Below are positions 26,388-35,066 of a DNA stretch of 64,000 nt, piece after piece. Below the pieces are notes generated by a model, which was not told the DNA's origin, searched no databases, and worked only from the letters and a program-made list of their open reading frames with translations. The number at the start of each line of letters is the position of its first letter. The stretch's first letter is position 1. The stretch is from JAFTYO01 sp045644765 (GTDB lineage Bacteria > Pseudomonadota > Alphaproteobacteria > RF32 > CAG-239), in assembly GCA_045644765.1 (NCBI GenBank), contig JAZRHM010000038.1, positions 124,001 to 188,000 on the forward strand, given 5' to 3'. Made by a program: the position numbers and the translations under genes.

Positions 26388-26569
26388 ATCGGCACCTTTC
26401 AAATCATATTATAAATAAAAAAACAATAAAAAACAATAAAAAATAAAATTGGTAAGGTTTTTAAAATTTTAATTAATTTGAGTTTATGGTTTGAAATTAA
26501 ACTGAAAAAGGCAAAAAAAATTTGTAAAAAAACACTTGCAAATTAGTAAAAAATGTGTAAAAAGACAGG

Positions 26570-26673
26570 TGTCGGTAATGGTGCCGACATTTAATTTCAC
26601 ACGCAAGATTGCGGAAAGCTTCTAACATAAGCTGTTTCGCTCCGGTGCTTTTAATAAAGCCGAAAGTCTTGCG
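26570..26673 (+). promoter_or_regulatory. Structured mRNA leader of rpsB (candidate S2 autoregulatory element)
   Basis: Three nested or adjacent hairpins: TGTCGG/CCGACA (26570-26589), a long-range CGCAAGA/TCTTGCG helix (26602-26608 with 26667-26673) that encloses AGCTT/AAGCT and a GCTTT/AAAGC hairpin, placed just before a GGAGG. The remainder of the 26388-26705 gap is AT-rich and contains a weak TTGCAA near 26537 that could be the -35. Confidence 0.55.
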
Positions 26674-26705
26674 GAGGTTTAACCGGAAAAGAAGGATTTT
26701 TAAAA

Positions 26706-27497
26706 ATGACTATTCCTACATTTACATTGCGTCAGCTTGTTGAAGCTGGTGCACACTTCGGACACCACGCTCGTCGTTGGAATCCACAAATGGCTCCATA
26801 CATCTATGGTAAAAAAGATAATGTACACATTATCAACTTGCAAAAAACATATCCTATGCTTTACAACGCATTAAATGCTGTTCGTGAAGTTGCTGCCAAC
26901 GGCGGTAAGGTTTTGTTTGTTGCTACCAAAAAGCAAGCTCAAGAAATTGTTAAAGAGCATGCTGAAAGATGCGGACAATATTATGTAAACTATCGTTGGT
27001 TGGGTGGTATGATGACCAACTGGAAAACTGTTTACAAATCAATCAATCGTTTGGTTAAATTAAACAGCATGTTTGAAAAAAATGAAACCGAAGGCTATAC
27101 CAAAAAAGAACTTATGAACTTGAAAAAAGAACAAGAAAAATTGGCTATGTCTTTAAACGGTATCATGAACATGGGCGGTCAGCCTGACATGTTGTTTGTT
27201 ATTGACACACCAAAAGAATCTTTAGCAATTAAAGAAGCTAAAAAATTGGGTATTCCTGTAATTGGTATTGTTGATACCAATGCTAACCCTAACGAAGTTG
27301 ATTATCCGGTTCCGGGTAACGACGATGCTATCAGAGCAATCTCTTTATACTGTGAGTTAGTATCAGGTGCTATCTTAGATGGTATGCAAGCTGAAATTGC
27401 TGCTCAAGGTGTTAAAGTTGAAGAAGCTGTTGCTGAAGCAAAACCTGCTAAAAAGCGCGCTTCTAAAAAAGCTAAAGAAGAAACTGTTGAAGCTTAA
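26706..27497 (+). CDS. rpsB: 30S ribosomal protein S2
   Basis: 263 residues with S2 signatures: LVEAGAHFGHHARRWNPQMA at the N-terminus, RWLGGMMTNWKT at about 97, and PDMLFVIDTPKESLAIKEA followed by IGIVDTNANPNEVDYPVPGNDDA. Ends in a Lys/Ala-rich tail. S2 assembles late into the small subunit and is paired with tsf as in most bacteria. The unusual feature is the structured leader, suggesting translational feedback. Confidence 0.98.
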   Translation: MTIPTFTLRQLVEAGAHFGHHARRWNPQMAPYIYGKKDNVHIINLQKTYPMLYNALNAVREVAANGGKVLFVATKKQAQEIVKEHAERCGQYYVNYRWLGGMMTNWKTVYKSINRLVKLNSMFEKNETEGYTKKELMNLKKEQEKLAMSLNGIMNMGGQPDMLFVIDTPKESLAIKEAKKLGIPVIGIVDTNANPNEVDYPVPGNDDAIRAISLYCELVSGAILDGMQAEIAAQGVKVEEAVAEAKPAKKRASKKAKEETVEA

Positions 27498-27516
27498 TTT
27501 TAAGTTTTGATATAAT

Positions 27517-27541
27517 TGGCGGCAGCTGACAGTTGCCGCCA
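27517..27541 (+). other. Intercistronic hairpin between rpsB and tsf
   Basis: 8-bp GC-rich stem TGGCGGCA/TGCCGCCA with a 9-base loop and no T run behind it; likely an RNA processing or partial attenuation element that lowers tsf relative to rpsB. Confidence 0.55.
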
Positions 27542-27580
27542 GAGTTCAAAAAATTTTACCAATTAAAAGGAAAAAAAACA

Positions 27581-28507
27581 ATGGCAGAAATTACAGCCGC
27601 TATGGTTAAAGAATTAAGAGAAACAACAAGTGCCGGCATGCTTGATTGCAAAAAGGCTTTGATGGAAACAAACGGTGATATGGAACAAGCTGTTGACTGG
27701 CTCAGAAAAAAAGGGTTAGCATCTGCTGCTAAAAAAGCCAGCCGTATTGCTGCTGAAGGTTTGGTATCTGTTGCTGTTGAAGGCAACAGAGGAGCAGTTG
27801 TTGAAGTTAACTCTGAAACAGACTTTGTTGCTAAAAACGACATTTTCCAAGAATATGTTGAAGATGCTGCAAAAGTTGCTTTGGCTGCAAACGGTGAAGT
27901 TTGCGACATGAAAACTTTTGCTTGCCCGAAATGCAACAAATCTTTTGAAGAACGCTTAACAGATATGATTGCAAAAATCGGCGAAAACATGAATTTACGT
28001 CGTGCAAAAGTATTAAGCGTTGAAAACGGTGTTATTGCTTCATATATGCACAGCGCTCTTCGTCCTAACTTAGGTCGTATCGGCGTGTTGGTTGCTCTAG
28101 AATCAGCTGCTGACAAAGCAAAATTAGCTGAACTTGGCAAACACATTGCTATGCATATTGCTGCTTCAAACCCATTGTTCTTAAACATTGCAAGTGTTGA
28201 CAGCGCTGCTGTTGATCGCGAAAGAGCAATTTTTGCAGAACAAGCAAAAGCATCAGGCAAGCCAGAAAACATCATTGAAAAAATGGTTGAAGGCAGAATC
28301 CGTAAATATTATGAAGAAGTTGTTTTAGAAGAACAAGCTTACATTATGGATCCTGATAAGAAAATTAAACAAGTTATTGCTGACGCAGCAAAAGAACTTG
28401 GCACAGAAGTTGTCTTGAAAGATTATGTATGCTTCAAATTAGGTGAAGGCTTACAGAAAAAAGAAGAAGACTTCGCCGCTGAAGTTGCTGCTCAACTCGG
28501 TAAATAA
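27581..28507 (+). CDS. tsf: Elongation factor Ts
   Basis: Start at the ATG at 27581 after AAAAGG. The 308 residues begin with the UBA-like MAEITAAMVKELRETTSAGM, then the TDFVAKND signature (SETDFVAKNDIF) and IGENMNLRRA. EF-Ts recycles EF-Tu by nucleotide exchange. Between the dimerisation region and that last motif is an unusual segment with three Cys, CDMKTFACPKC, which resembles a zinc knuckle and is not part of E. coli EF-Ts. Transcribed with rpsB. Confidence 0.97.
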   Translation: MAEITAAMVKELRETTSAGMLDCKKALMETNGDMEQAVDWLRKKGLASAAKKASRIAAEGLVSVAVEGNRGAVVEVNSETDFVAKNDIFQEYVEDAAKVALAANGEVCDMKTFACPKCNKSFEERLTDMIAKIGENMNLRRAKVLSVENGVIASYMHSALRPNLGRIGVLVALESAADKAKLAELGKHIAMHIAASNPLFLNIASVDSAAVDRERAIFAEQAKASGKPENIIEKMVEGRIRKYYEEVVLEEQAYIMDPDKKIKQVIADAAKELGTEVVLKDYVCFKLGEGLQKKEEDFAAEVAAQLGK

Positions 28508-28526
28508 TTTTTTATTTAACTTGTTA

Positions 28527-28558
28527 AAAAAAACCTCGCTGTGTAGCGAGGTTTTTTT
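28527..28558. terminator. Bidirectional terminator after tsf and the LicD operon
   Basis: CCTCGCT/AGCGAGG with GTGT loop, flanked by seven A and seven T; ends both tsf and the minus-strand surface-polymer operon. Confidence 0.88.
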
Positions 28559-28560
28559 AT

Positions 28561-29487
28561 TTATTCTTTTACATATTTTTTTATTTGCATAATTTCCTCA
28601 ATTGAAATTTGCGATAAATCTGTATGATATTGAAGCGATTGAGGTAAAGACATATAGTCACGATAGAGCGATGTCAAATGCAAATCAACATCTGCCGGTG
28701 CCGAAAACTTGTGTCCACAAAACTCAATTTCAGACAACGGGAAAAATTCTTCATAATCAAAAGCCCATCTACCCCATATATGATCAAACGCCATACCAAA
28801 AAACAAAGAAGGCTTATCTTTCGGGTTCGGAACTTTTCCTTCATATATAAATTTATCACGCATTTCAGCAAACTCTTTCAAGAAAGCTTGTTTTTCTTGC
28901 TCATTTTTTGGTGTTTTATTCAAAAGCGGCTTTTTAAGTTTTCTTAACTTATTGCTTAAATCTAATTTTCCCTTCAAATCAAGCTTAGATGTATATAAAT
29001 CATACGGAAATATATCTACAAAAATATTATCTATTTGTTTATGACACACTTTAATAACACTGCTATTACGCTTAGCATTAAAATGTAACTTAATATATAA
29101 ATTTTTATCAGATGTAAGTTTATCAAAGTTTTTTACAAACTTATCATAATCTTCTCTTAACATACTGATATCTATATCGTCATCCCACGGAATAAAGTCT
29201 TTATGACGCACAGCACCTAATAAAGTGCCAAAATCTATCCAGTACGGAATTTTATTTTTTTTGCAAACTCTATCAACTTCTAAAAGTATTTTTAAAGATG
29301 CCATTTGAATGTCTCTAAGGACACCTGTGGCTTTTGGGAGAGATTCAGGAGAAATTGAACGACGAATAAATTCTTCCACATCGAGCAATATTTTCTTTTC
29401 ATGTCTACGCTTTAGTGTAAATTTTAAGCCTAATATACGATAAACAATTTTATTTTTTTTCTTTTCTTTTTTATAAATCCAACTCAT
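28561..29487 (-). CDS. LicD/fukutin-family nucleotidyl- or phosphotransferase (LicD2)
   Basis: The LicD core is plain: ACTLLGAVRHxxFIPWDDDID-type segment here reads DFGTLLGAVRHKDFIPWDDD (about residue 73) followed by DISMLREDYDKF; the Asp triad is the metal/active site. 308 residues, cytoplasmic. LicD proteins transfer phosphocholine, and eukaryotic relatives (fukutin, FKRP) transfer ribitol 5-phosphate from CDP-ribitol. Last gene of the operon starting at 33850. The CDP-ribitol type synthase upstream favours a ribitol-phosphate donor over choline. Confidence 0.85.
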   Translation of the reverse strand: MSWIYKKEKKKNKIVYRILGLKFTLKRRHEKKILLDVEEFIRRSISPESLPKATGVLRDIQMASLKILLEVDRVCKKNKIPYWIDFGTLLGAVRHKDFIPWDDDIDISMLREDYDKFVKNFDKLTSDKNLYIKLHFNAKRNSSVIKVCHKQIDNIFVDIFPYDLYTSKLDLKGKLDLSNKLRKLKKPLLNKTPKNEQEKQAFLKEFAEMRDKFIYEGKVPNPKDKPSLFFGMAFDHIWGRWAFDYEEFFPLSEIEFCGHKFSAPADVDLHLTSLYRDYMSLPQSLQYHTDLSQISIEEIMQIKKYVKE

Positions 29488-29537
29488 AGCAATCTCTCAA
29501 AATAAAGTGTTAACTCTGTATGATAATAATTTTTTTA

Positions 29538-30281
29538 TTATTCTTGTATATCTTCTGTATAATTATGAGCTTTACATCTTGCCCAATCTACATTTTCTTT
29601 GACTATTTTTGCCGGATTACCGGCAAGAGCGATATATTCTTGCTCAAAAGGTTTACATACAACACTACCGGCACCAACAATGGTATTATTTGGTAATCGA
29701 GCATTTTTCGTAATAATAGCTTTACATCCTAACCAACAATGATTCCCTATAATAACCGGTTTACAAACTCTATTAAGCAATTTTTTGCTATCTTTATCTA
29801 TAATACTATGTGCATCAGATGCCCAAATCTCAACACCATACGAAAGCATACAATCATCTCCAATAATAAGCTCAGCATTATCTTCACATATATGTATTTT
29901 TGTACCAACCGATGATACATTTTTTCCTATAATAAGCTTTGTATTATTTACATATTGAGAATAAATGTCAAATTTTACATCGTTTTTTGTATTATTTATT
30001 TCAATGTGATTATTATTGCCTTTTATAATGATTTTGCAGTTTTTATAATGTGCATTTTGTGGAATTTTAACAACATTATTAAATCCGATTACTTCTATAT
30101 GAATTTTCTTTGAATAGTATCGTTTAATCCTTTTTTCTCCTTTATCGGTTATTAATATTAAAGTGTTATTCTTTTCAAAAGGAGAGCACAAAAAAGATTT
30201 CATTTTAGATCTAAAATTTCTTCTTCTTTTAGAACTCCAAAAAATAATACAGGAGAAAAATTTTATTATATTATTTAACAT
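29538..30281 (-). CDS. Hexapeptide-repeat O-acetyltransferase
   Basis: ATG at 30281 chosen over an in-frame TTG two codons upstream. After a basic N-terminus, residues 75-215 form a left-handed beta-helix of imperfect hexapeptides (for example VVKIPQNAHYKNCKIIIKGN and the C-terminal IIGNHCWLGCKAIITKNARL) ending in PNNTIVGAGSVVCKPFEQE, the usual acetyl-CoA-dependent acyltransferase signature with the catalytic His in DAHSI. 247 residues. In this operon it most likely O-acetylates a surface glycan or polymer; the acceptor is unknown. Confidence 0.82.
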   Translation of the reverse strand: MLNNIIKFFSCIIFWSSKRRRNFRSKMKSFLCSPFEKNNTLILITDKGEKRIKRYYSKKIHIEVIGFNNVVKIPQNAHYKNCKIIIKGNNNHIEINNTKNDVKFDIYSQYVNNTKLIIGKNVSSVGTKIHICEDNAELIIGDDCMLSYGVEIWASDAHSIIDKDSKKLLNRVCKPVIIGNHCWLGCKAIITKNARLPNNTIVGAGSVVCKPFEQEYIALAGNPAKIVKENVDWARCKAHNYTEDIQE

Positions 30282-30289
30282 GTACAAAC

Positions 30290-31378
30290 CTAATCTATTT
30301 TAAAACAATTCATACCCTTAACATTGCTATGACAAGCAATACCTAAGCCTTCAACCGGAATTTTCATATAAAAATTATAAAGGCTTTTTAAGTAAATATG
30401 CGGATTATTGGGAACATTAAATTCCAAATTTTCAAACTTTGCTTTTTTTAACGGAAATATATCTGTTTTTCTTACCAACTCTTTTACAGGATATACTCTG
30501 AATGCATGATTATCTATTCCGGCAGCAATACAATCACTGTCTTTGACAATATCAACATTTTTAGCGATTTCTTTTTCGTAAAAATCAAATAATTCTTGAT
30601 TATTTCTTATTTTCTTTAATTGCAGATTTATCTTGCCGATATAGTTGCGAACAGTTTCCACATTGTGAGCATTGTTATAATAATCCCAAGCAAAAAAATC
30701 CACCGATACAAAGTTATCCGGAGTTCCTTTTACACACTTAAAAACATCATATAATTTTAAGGTTATAATTTTGTCGGGATATTGAGCCAATATGCTTTTA
30801 ATTTTTTTACCATAATCATAAATTTCCCAAGAAGAAGTATCAATACTAAGATATTTTTCCGACAAATATTTTTTCAGCTTTTCAAAATCAGGTCGCATCA
30901 TATCTATATCGATATCATCATCCCAAGGAATAAACCCCTCATGGCGCACAGCTCCCAACAAAGAGCCGCCACCGAGCCATAATAAAACATCGGTATTTTT
31001 TTCAATATCATCTATCAGTTCCTTGGCAAAATACATCGTATCAAGTTGAAGTTTTCTAAACTCCCCATCAAATTGGGGTAATTTTTTCGGGTCTATGTTA
31101 TCTAAAATATTGGCTATTTTTTCTTTATCATTTTGATACTGTTTGGCTGAAACATGTTTTTTCTTATATTTATGCTTAAAATCAGCAATTATGTCTGTAA
31201 CATCAGTTTCCACGCAAGGTTTAATATATTGCAAAAGATGAATTAAATTAGCATAAACAGGCCCTTTAACATATTTTACCGTAATCCCCAAAATACGTTT
31301 ACCTCTTATATACCCGTTCTTGTAAGATTTGCAAAAAAAGTTTTTTATATCTTGTGTATTAATACTCCAGTCAGACAT
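30290..31378 (-). CDS. LicD/fukutin-family transferase (LicD1)
   Basis: Contains LWLGGGSLLGAVRHEGFIPW followed by DDDIDIDMMRPDFEKL (about residues 130-165), the catalytic LicD core, within a 362-residue protein whose N-terminal 100 residues are basic and unassigned. It shares only the core with the second LicD protein at 28561, so they are diverged paralogues that probably act on successive acceptors. It is five bases downstream of the cytidylyltransferase-reductase gene. Confidence 0.85.
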   Translation of the reverse strand: MSDWSINTQDIKNFFCKSYKNGYIRGKRILGITVKYVKGPVYANLIHLLQYIKPCVETDVTDIIADFKHKYKKKHVSAKQYQNDKEKIANILDNIDPKKLPQFDGEFRKLQLDTMYFAKELIDDIEKNTDVLLWLGGGSLLGAVRHEGFIPWDDDIDIDMMRPDFEKLKKYLSEKYLSIDTSSWEIYDYGKKIKSILAQYPDKIITLKLYDVFKCVKGTPDNFVSVDFFAWDYYNNAHNVETVRNYIGKINLQLKKIRNNQELFDFYEKEIAKNVDIVKDSDCIAAGIDNHAFRVYPVKELVRKTDIFPLKKAKFENLEFNVPNNPHIYLKSLYNFYMKIPVEGLGIACHSNVKGMNCFKID

Positions 31379-31383
31379 AAAAG

Positions 31384-32730
31384 TTATCCCTTTCTTCTAA
31401 CATCTATTACTTGTCCTGTAAGTTTAGATAAAACCGTATTTAGGCAAGCTTCAGCTACTTTTTCCGGTGCAAGCAAGCTACCCTCCGGCTCTTTTCCAAA
31501 GCTTTTATAACGCATTGGTGTTGCTGTCCTTTCCGGATTAATCACATTTATTCTGATACCATCATGATACAATTCCTCTGATAAAGCCTGAGTTAAATTA
31601 ACAAGTCCGGCTTTTGTTGAAGAATATGTTGAATATAAAGCTCTACCTCTTGTGTAAGATGATGATGTAAACAATAAAATGCATCCTTTAGTTTCTAATA
31701 AATATGGAATTGACGCTTTGGAAACATTTATGCTTCCCATATAATTAACAGCTATTTCTTTTTGAATATGCAAGATGTCTCTATCCATTAATTTACCGAT
31801 ATTTAAGATTCCGGCTGTATTTATTACATAGTCTATTTTTCCCTCTGTTTCATAAACTTGTTTTAATTTTTGAGATACATTCTCATAGTTTGATACATCA
31901 CAACCATTTTCAAGTGAAAAAGCATAAGCCTTCGCCCCATTTTCAAGAGCTAAATTCATCGTGCATTCGCCAATACCGCTATGGCCGCCAAAAACGACCA
32001 CAACCTTATCTTTCATCTGGCTAAAATTGTTTGTTTCAGGAGCTTTTGTGCTATTTACCTGAAAAATTTTATCTGCCATAAAAATATCTTCGGGCATGGT
32101 TACCTTAAAGTTTTTGCTTTCTCCATCAACTACATAAACCGGAGCCAAGTTATATTTTACAATTAAACCGCAGTCATCTGTAAAATTCTCATCTCCTTTA
32201 GATAATTCATGCGCTTTCTTAATTAGAGACACTTTAAAACATTGTGGAGTTTGACCTCTACGCATATATTTTCTTTCAGGAATGCTTTTAATAATTTTTT
32301 CATCATCAACTTCAATTAAAGTATCAGCCGATGGAATGGCCACATCAATAGCATCATACGTCTTTAACGCTTCAACACAATTTTTGATTATATTATCAGA
32401 TAAAAACGGACGAGCGCAATCATGTATCATAACAAGAGCATCATCTTCATCAATAGAAGAAATCGCAATAGAAGAGCTTTCTTTTCTGGTATCGCCACCG
32501 TTTAAGACCTTATAAATTTTATTGTAATGATTTTTAAGTAAAATCTCTTCTAAAATATGTCTATACTGAGGTGTTATCACAAGTATGACTCTATCTATAT
32601 ATTCAGATTTTTCAAAAATTTCAATTGTGTGCTCCAAAACCGTCTTGCCGGCAACTTTTGCAAACTGTTTAGGTAAATCATCGCTAAAACGAGTTCCTAA
32701 ACCGGAAGCTAATATTACACCATATAACAT
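31384..32730 (-). CDS. Bifunctional cytidylyltransferase-SDR fusion, CDP-ribitol synthase type (Acs1/Bcs1-like)
   Basis: Residues 1-225 are an IspD/TarI cytidylyltransferase (GVILASGLGTRFSDDLPKQF, MIHDCARPF, FTDDCGLI, FKVTMPEDIFMAD). After a short linker, residues 240-448 are a short-chain dehydrogenase (VVVFGGHSGIGE, NTAGILNIGK, SSSYTRG with YSSTKAGLV, the Tyr-x3-Lys type active site as YSTYSSTKAG). This fusion matches Haemophilus Acs1/Bcs1, which reduces ribulose 5-phosphate and makes CDP-ribitol. An isoprenoid IspD role is unlikely because of the SDR partner and the polymer operon. It lies one base after the TagF-like gene. Confidence 0.85.
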   Translation of the reverse strand: MLYGVILASGLGTRFSDDLPKQFAKVAGKTVLEHTIEIFEKSEYIDRVILVITPQYRHILEEILLKNHYNKIYKVLNGGDTRKESSSIAISSIDEDDALVMIHDCARPFLSDNIIKNCVEALKTYDAIDVAIPSADTLIEVDDEKIIKSIPERKYMRRGQTPQCFKVSLIKKAHELSKGDENFTDDCGLIVKYNLAPVYVVDGESKNFKVTMPEDIFMADKIFQVNSTKAPETNNFSQMKDKVVVVFGGHSGIGECTMNLALENGAKAYAFSLENGCDVSNYENVSQKLKQVYETEGKIDYVINTAGILNIGKLMDRDILHIQKEIAVNYMGSINVSKASIPYLLETKGCILLFTSSSYTRGRALYSTYSSTKAGLVNLTQALSEELYHDGIRINVINPERTATPMRYKSFGKEPEGSLLAPEKVAEACLNTVLSKLTGQVIDVRRKG

Positions 32731-32731
32731 A

Positions 32732-33850
32732 TTATATCCTTTCTATATGTTGTTTAATTAAATCTACAATTTGTTTGGCCGCATTACCTTTATCGGCACA
32801 ACCTTTTTCTTTAAGAAACTTTTTAACCGCCTCTTGATAACGTTTTTCATCAAAAGTTGAAATATTTCTGATAAGCTTTTGATTGTTATCTGCTATTGCA
32901 AACGGAGTTGTTTCCAATGTATAATAAAAACCTCTGTCTGTATTATATTTTTCAATATCAGTTGCGAAAATAAATGCGGGTTTTTCAGATATCATAAAAT
33001 CAAACATACAACTTGAATAGTCTGTTATCATTATATCTGCCGCAACTAAAAGCTCTTGAATATCCGGATATTTTCCTCCGTTATAAACCCCTTCAATTTG
33101 TGGAATAACATTCTTTAGTTTTGATAAATTAGGATGTAATCGAGAAATCGCAATCCAATTTCCTCCAAATTTTTCATTTAGCGTTTGAAGCAACTTTTTG
33201 TAATTTATACTATAACAATCTAAATTTTTATCGTCCCTAAAAGTTGGAGCATAAAGACAAATTTTCATATTTCCTTTAATTTCGAAATATTCACAAACTT
33301 TTTGCCTTATGTCTTTGTTACTCGTAAAGAAAATATCGTTTCTGGCATTTCCTGTTTCAATAATTTTGCCATCATAAAAAAATGATGAATTATACGTATC
33401 AGTTAACCATTTACTGTTAGAAAGTAAATAATCAATATTTGCAGAATCAATCTTTGCTTCTTGGACATACTTTGCAGACAAGTTATCACAATCTGCTTCC
33501 ATCTTTTTTATACCCAATGAGCCGTGCCATGTCTGAATGTAAAGCTGATTCTTTTTTTTCTTAAATCCTTTAAGGAAATAGTTACCGATACGAGAATTGG
33601 CTACAATTACATTCGCTGTTGAAAGAGCAAAATACTCTTTAATTTTCGAAGTAACAACATTAATCCCTTTAGGGAAACTTTTTTCTTGTCCCTTTTTAGC
33701 AATAAAAACAATCTCATAAGGAAGTTTTTGCTTTAGCACCTCTTGAGCAATATACTTAGGATTACATCCATAGCTTTTTGAAAAACTGCGAAAAACTATT
33801 TTACCTTTCTTAACAGGTAGTAAATTGAATAAAAAATGTGAAATGTTCAT
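32732..33850 (-). CDS. CDP-glycerol/CDP-ribitol glycerophosphotransferase family (TagF/TarL-like)
   Basis: 372 residues with TagF-family features: FIAKKGQ-type N-terminal Rossmann part, IQTWHGSLGIKKME (about residue 108) with the catalytic His, APTFRDD (about 205), and the UDP/CDP-binding end DIMITDYSSCMFDFMISEKP (about 275). Members polymerise or transfer polyol phosphates from CDP-glycerol or CDP-ribitol. Here it is first in the operon, before the CDP-ribitol synthase type fusion, so ribitol phosphate is the inferred donor. No signal peptide; acts at the cytoplasmic face of the membrane. Confidence 0.86.
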   Translation of the reverse strand: MNISHFLFNLLPVKKGKIVFRSFSKSYGCNPKYIAQEVLKQKLPYEIVFIAKKGQEKSFPKGINVVTSKIKEYFALSTANVIVANSRIGNYFLKGFKKKKNQLYIQTWHGSLGIKKMEADCDNLSAKYVQEAKIDSANIDYLLSNSKWLTDTYNSSFFYDGKIIETGNARNDIFFTSNKDIRQKVCEYFEIKGNMKICLYAPTFRDDKNLDCYSINYKKLLQTLNEKFGGNWIAISRLHPNLSKLKNVIPQIEGVYNGGKYPDIQELLVAADIMITDYSSCMFDFMISEKPAFIFATDIEKYNTDRGFYYTLETTPFAIADNNQKLIRNISTFDEKRYQEAVKKFLKEKGCADKGNAAKQIVDLIKQHIERI

Positions 33851-33890
33851 AAAAACATTATCCTTAGAAAATTAATATTAATTGACAACA

Positions 33891-33919
33891 AATATACATA
33901 TGAGGTTATATAGTGTCAA
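33891..33919 (-). promoter_or_regulatory. Promoter of the LicD/CDP-ribitol operon
   Basis: Minus strand TTGACA, 17 bases, TATATT: both boxes nearly perfect; predicted start about 35 bases before the ATG at 33850. Confidence 0.65.
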
Positions 33920-33955
33920 TAAGATATTGTACTATAGTGCATAATAAAAAATCAT

Positions 33956-33984
33956 TTGACTCTTGGCTTGGCGCTTTATATGCT
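33956..33984 (+). promoter_or_regulatory. Promoter of the divergent glycosyltransferase gene
   Basis: TTGACT, 17 bases, TATGCT, 26 bases before the ATG at 34010; divergent from the operon promoter. Confidence 0.55.
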
Positions 33985-34009
33985 AGTACAAATTTTAAAG
34001 GAGTACATC

Positions 34010-34951
34010 ATGCCCAAGATTTCTGTAATTTTACCCATATACAATGTTGAAAAATATTTAAGGCGATGTTTAGACAGCGTTTTGAAACAAACGTTTACAG
34101 ATTTTGAGGCAATTTGTGTAAATGATGGTTCTCCAGATAAGTCTTTACACATATTAGAAGAATATGCTTCAAAAGATTCTCGCATAAAAATTGTTACACA
34201 AAAAAACCAAGGGCTTTCAATGGCCCGTAACAATGGTCTGAAAATCGCCCAAGGTGACTATATTTATTTTTTAGATTCTGATGATGCAATTCATCCCCAA
34301 CTTTTAGAAATTGCTTATCATTTTGCCTCAACCCATCAAGCAGAGCTTGTTTGTTTCGGCTATGAAAAATCGGACGGAGAAGAATATAATCCTAAAGAGA
34401 TAGATATTAATAATCTTCAATATAAAATAACCGATAAACCTCTTAGTTTGGCATTATCAAACTCAAAATTTCGGATTCCTTTTAATGTATGGACCAAACT
34501 TTACAAACGTGAAATTCTTAATGAGATTGAGTTCATTAAAAACATACATTATGAAGATTATCCTCACACCTACTCTGTTTTGGCTAAAAGTCCTCAAACA
34601 ATTTCGATAAATGCAAAACTATACTTTTATACTTTAAATATGCAGTCTATTTCTAATCAGAAAATTACCGTAAAACAATTGGAAGATTTTCATCAAGGCA
34701 TTAAATATGTGTATAACGCTTACAACAAGCCTGAGCTTAAAAAAGAATTAAAGCAAATTAAAAACAAGCTTCTGCCCAAACTGTTGAAAAATCAGCTTAA
34801 ACGTTGTCAAAAAGCACCTTCTGATATTAAAGAAAAAATGTATGAAACTTTTTCTGCCGAATTAAAAGACCTTTTTGCAAAAGATTTGGTATCTTTGTTC
34901 GGTTGTGGAATTGTCAGATACGCAAAATATAAAAAAATCTCTAAAATGTAG
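34010..34951 (+). CDS. Family 2 glycosyltransferase
   Basis: ATG at 34010 with AAAGGAG; the earlier in-frame ATG at 33956 overlaps the promoter. The 313-residue protein has a GT-A domain typical of EpsJ/WcaA-type transferases: ISVILPIYNVEKYLRRCLDS, NDGSPDKSL, NQGLSMARNNGLKIAQGDYI and YFLDSDDAIHPQ (DxD). It adds a sugar to a lipid-linked or protein-linked acceptor. Divergent from the LicD operon across an intergenic region with two promoters, so likely part of the same surface-polymer locus. Confidence 0.87.
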   Translation: MPKISVILPIYNVEKYLRRCLDSVLKQTFTDFEAICVNDGSPDKSLHILEEYASKDSRIKIVTQKNQGLSMARNNGLKIAQGDYIYFLDSDDAIHPQLLEIAYHFASTHQAELVCFGYEKSDGEEYNPKEIDINNLQYKITDKPLSLALSNSKFRIPFNVWTKLYKREILNEIEFIKNIHYEDYPHTYSVLAKSPQTISINAKLYFYTLNMQSISNQKITVKQLEDFHQGIKYVYNAYNKPELKKELKQIKNKLLPKLLKNQLKRCQKAPSDIKEKMYETFSAELKDLFAKDLVSLFGCGIVRYAKYKKISKM

Positions 34952-34967
34952 TCCCTTTAATCTTTTA

Positions 34968-34994
34968 CTTACAAGGTTTATATATTCTTGTAAG
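34968..34994 (+). promoter_or_regulatory. Hairpin overlapping the ribosome site of the tiny peptide gene
   Basis: CTTACAAG (34968-34975) pairs perfectly with CTTGTAAG (34987-34994); the last three bases belong to the AAGGAGG at 34992-34998, so folding would partly hide the ribosome site. Confidence 0.5.
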
Positions 34995-35002
34995 GAGGGA
35001 AA

Positions 35003-35065
35003 ATGAAAAAACTCATTATCACACTGGTTTTTATATTTGCCATTGTTATAAGTTTGCTGTTTTAA
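35003..35065 (+). CDS. Tiny hydrophobic membrane peptide 1 (20 aa)
   Basis: MKKLIITLVFIFAIVISLLF: a Lys-Lys head and one membrane helix, nothing else. The reason to call it a gene is the AAGGAGG six bases before the ATG and the tandem second peptide one base after its stop. Size and layout recall small subunits of membrane complexes (CydX, KdpF, CcoQ) and type I toxins, but no such complex is adjacent. It lies 51 bases behind the glycosyltransferase gene. Confidence 0.5.
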   Translation: MKKLIITLVFIFAIVISLLF

Positions 35066-35066
35066 G

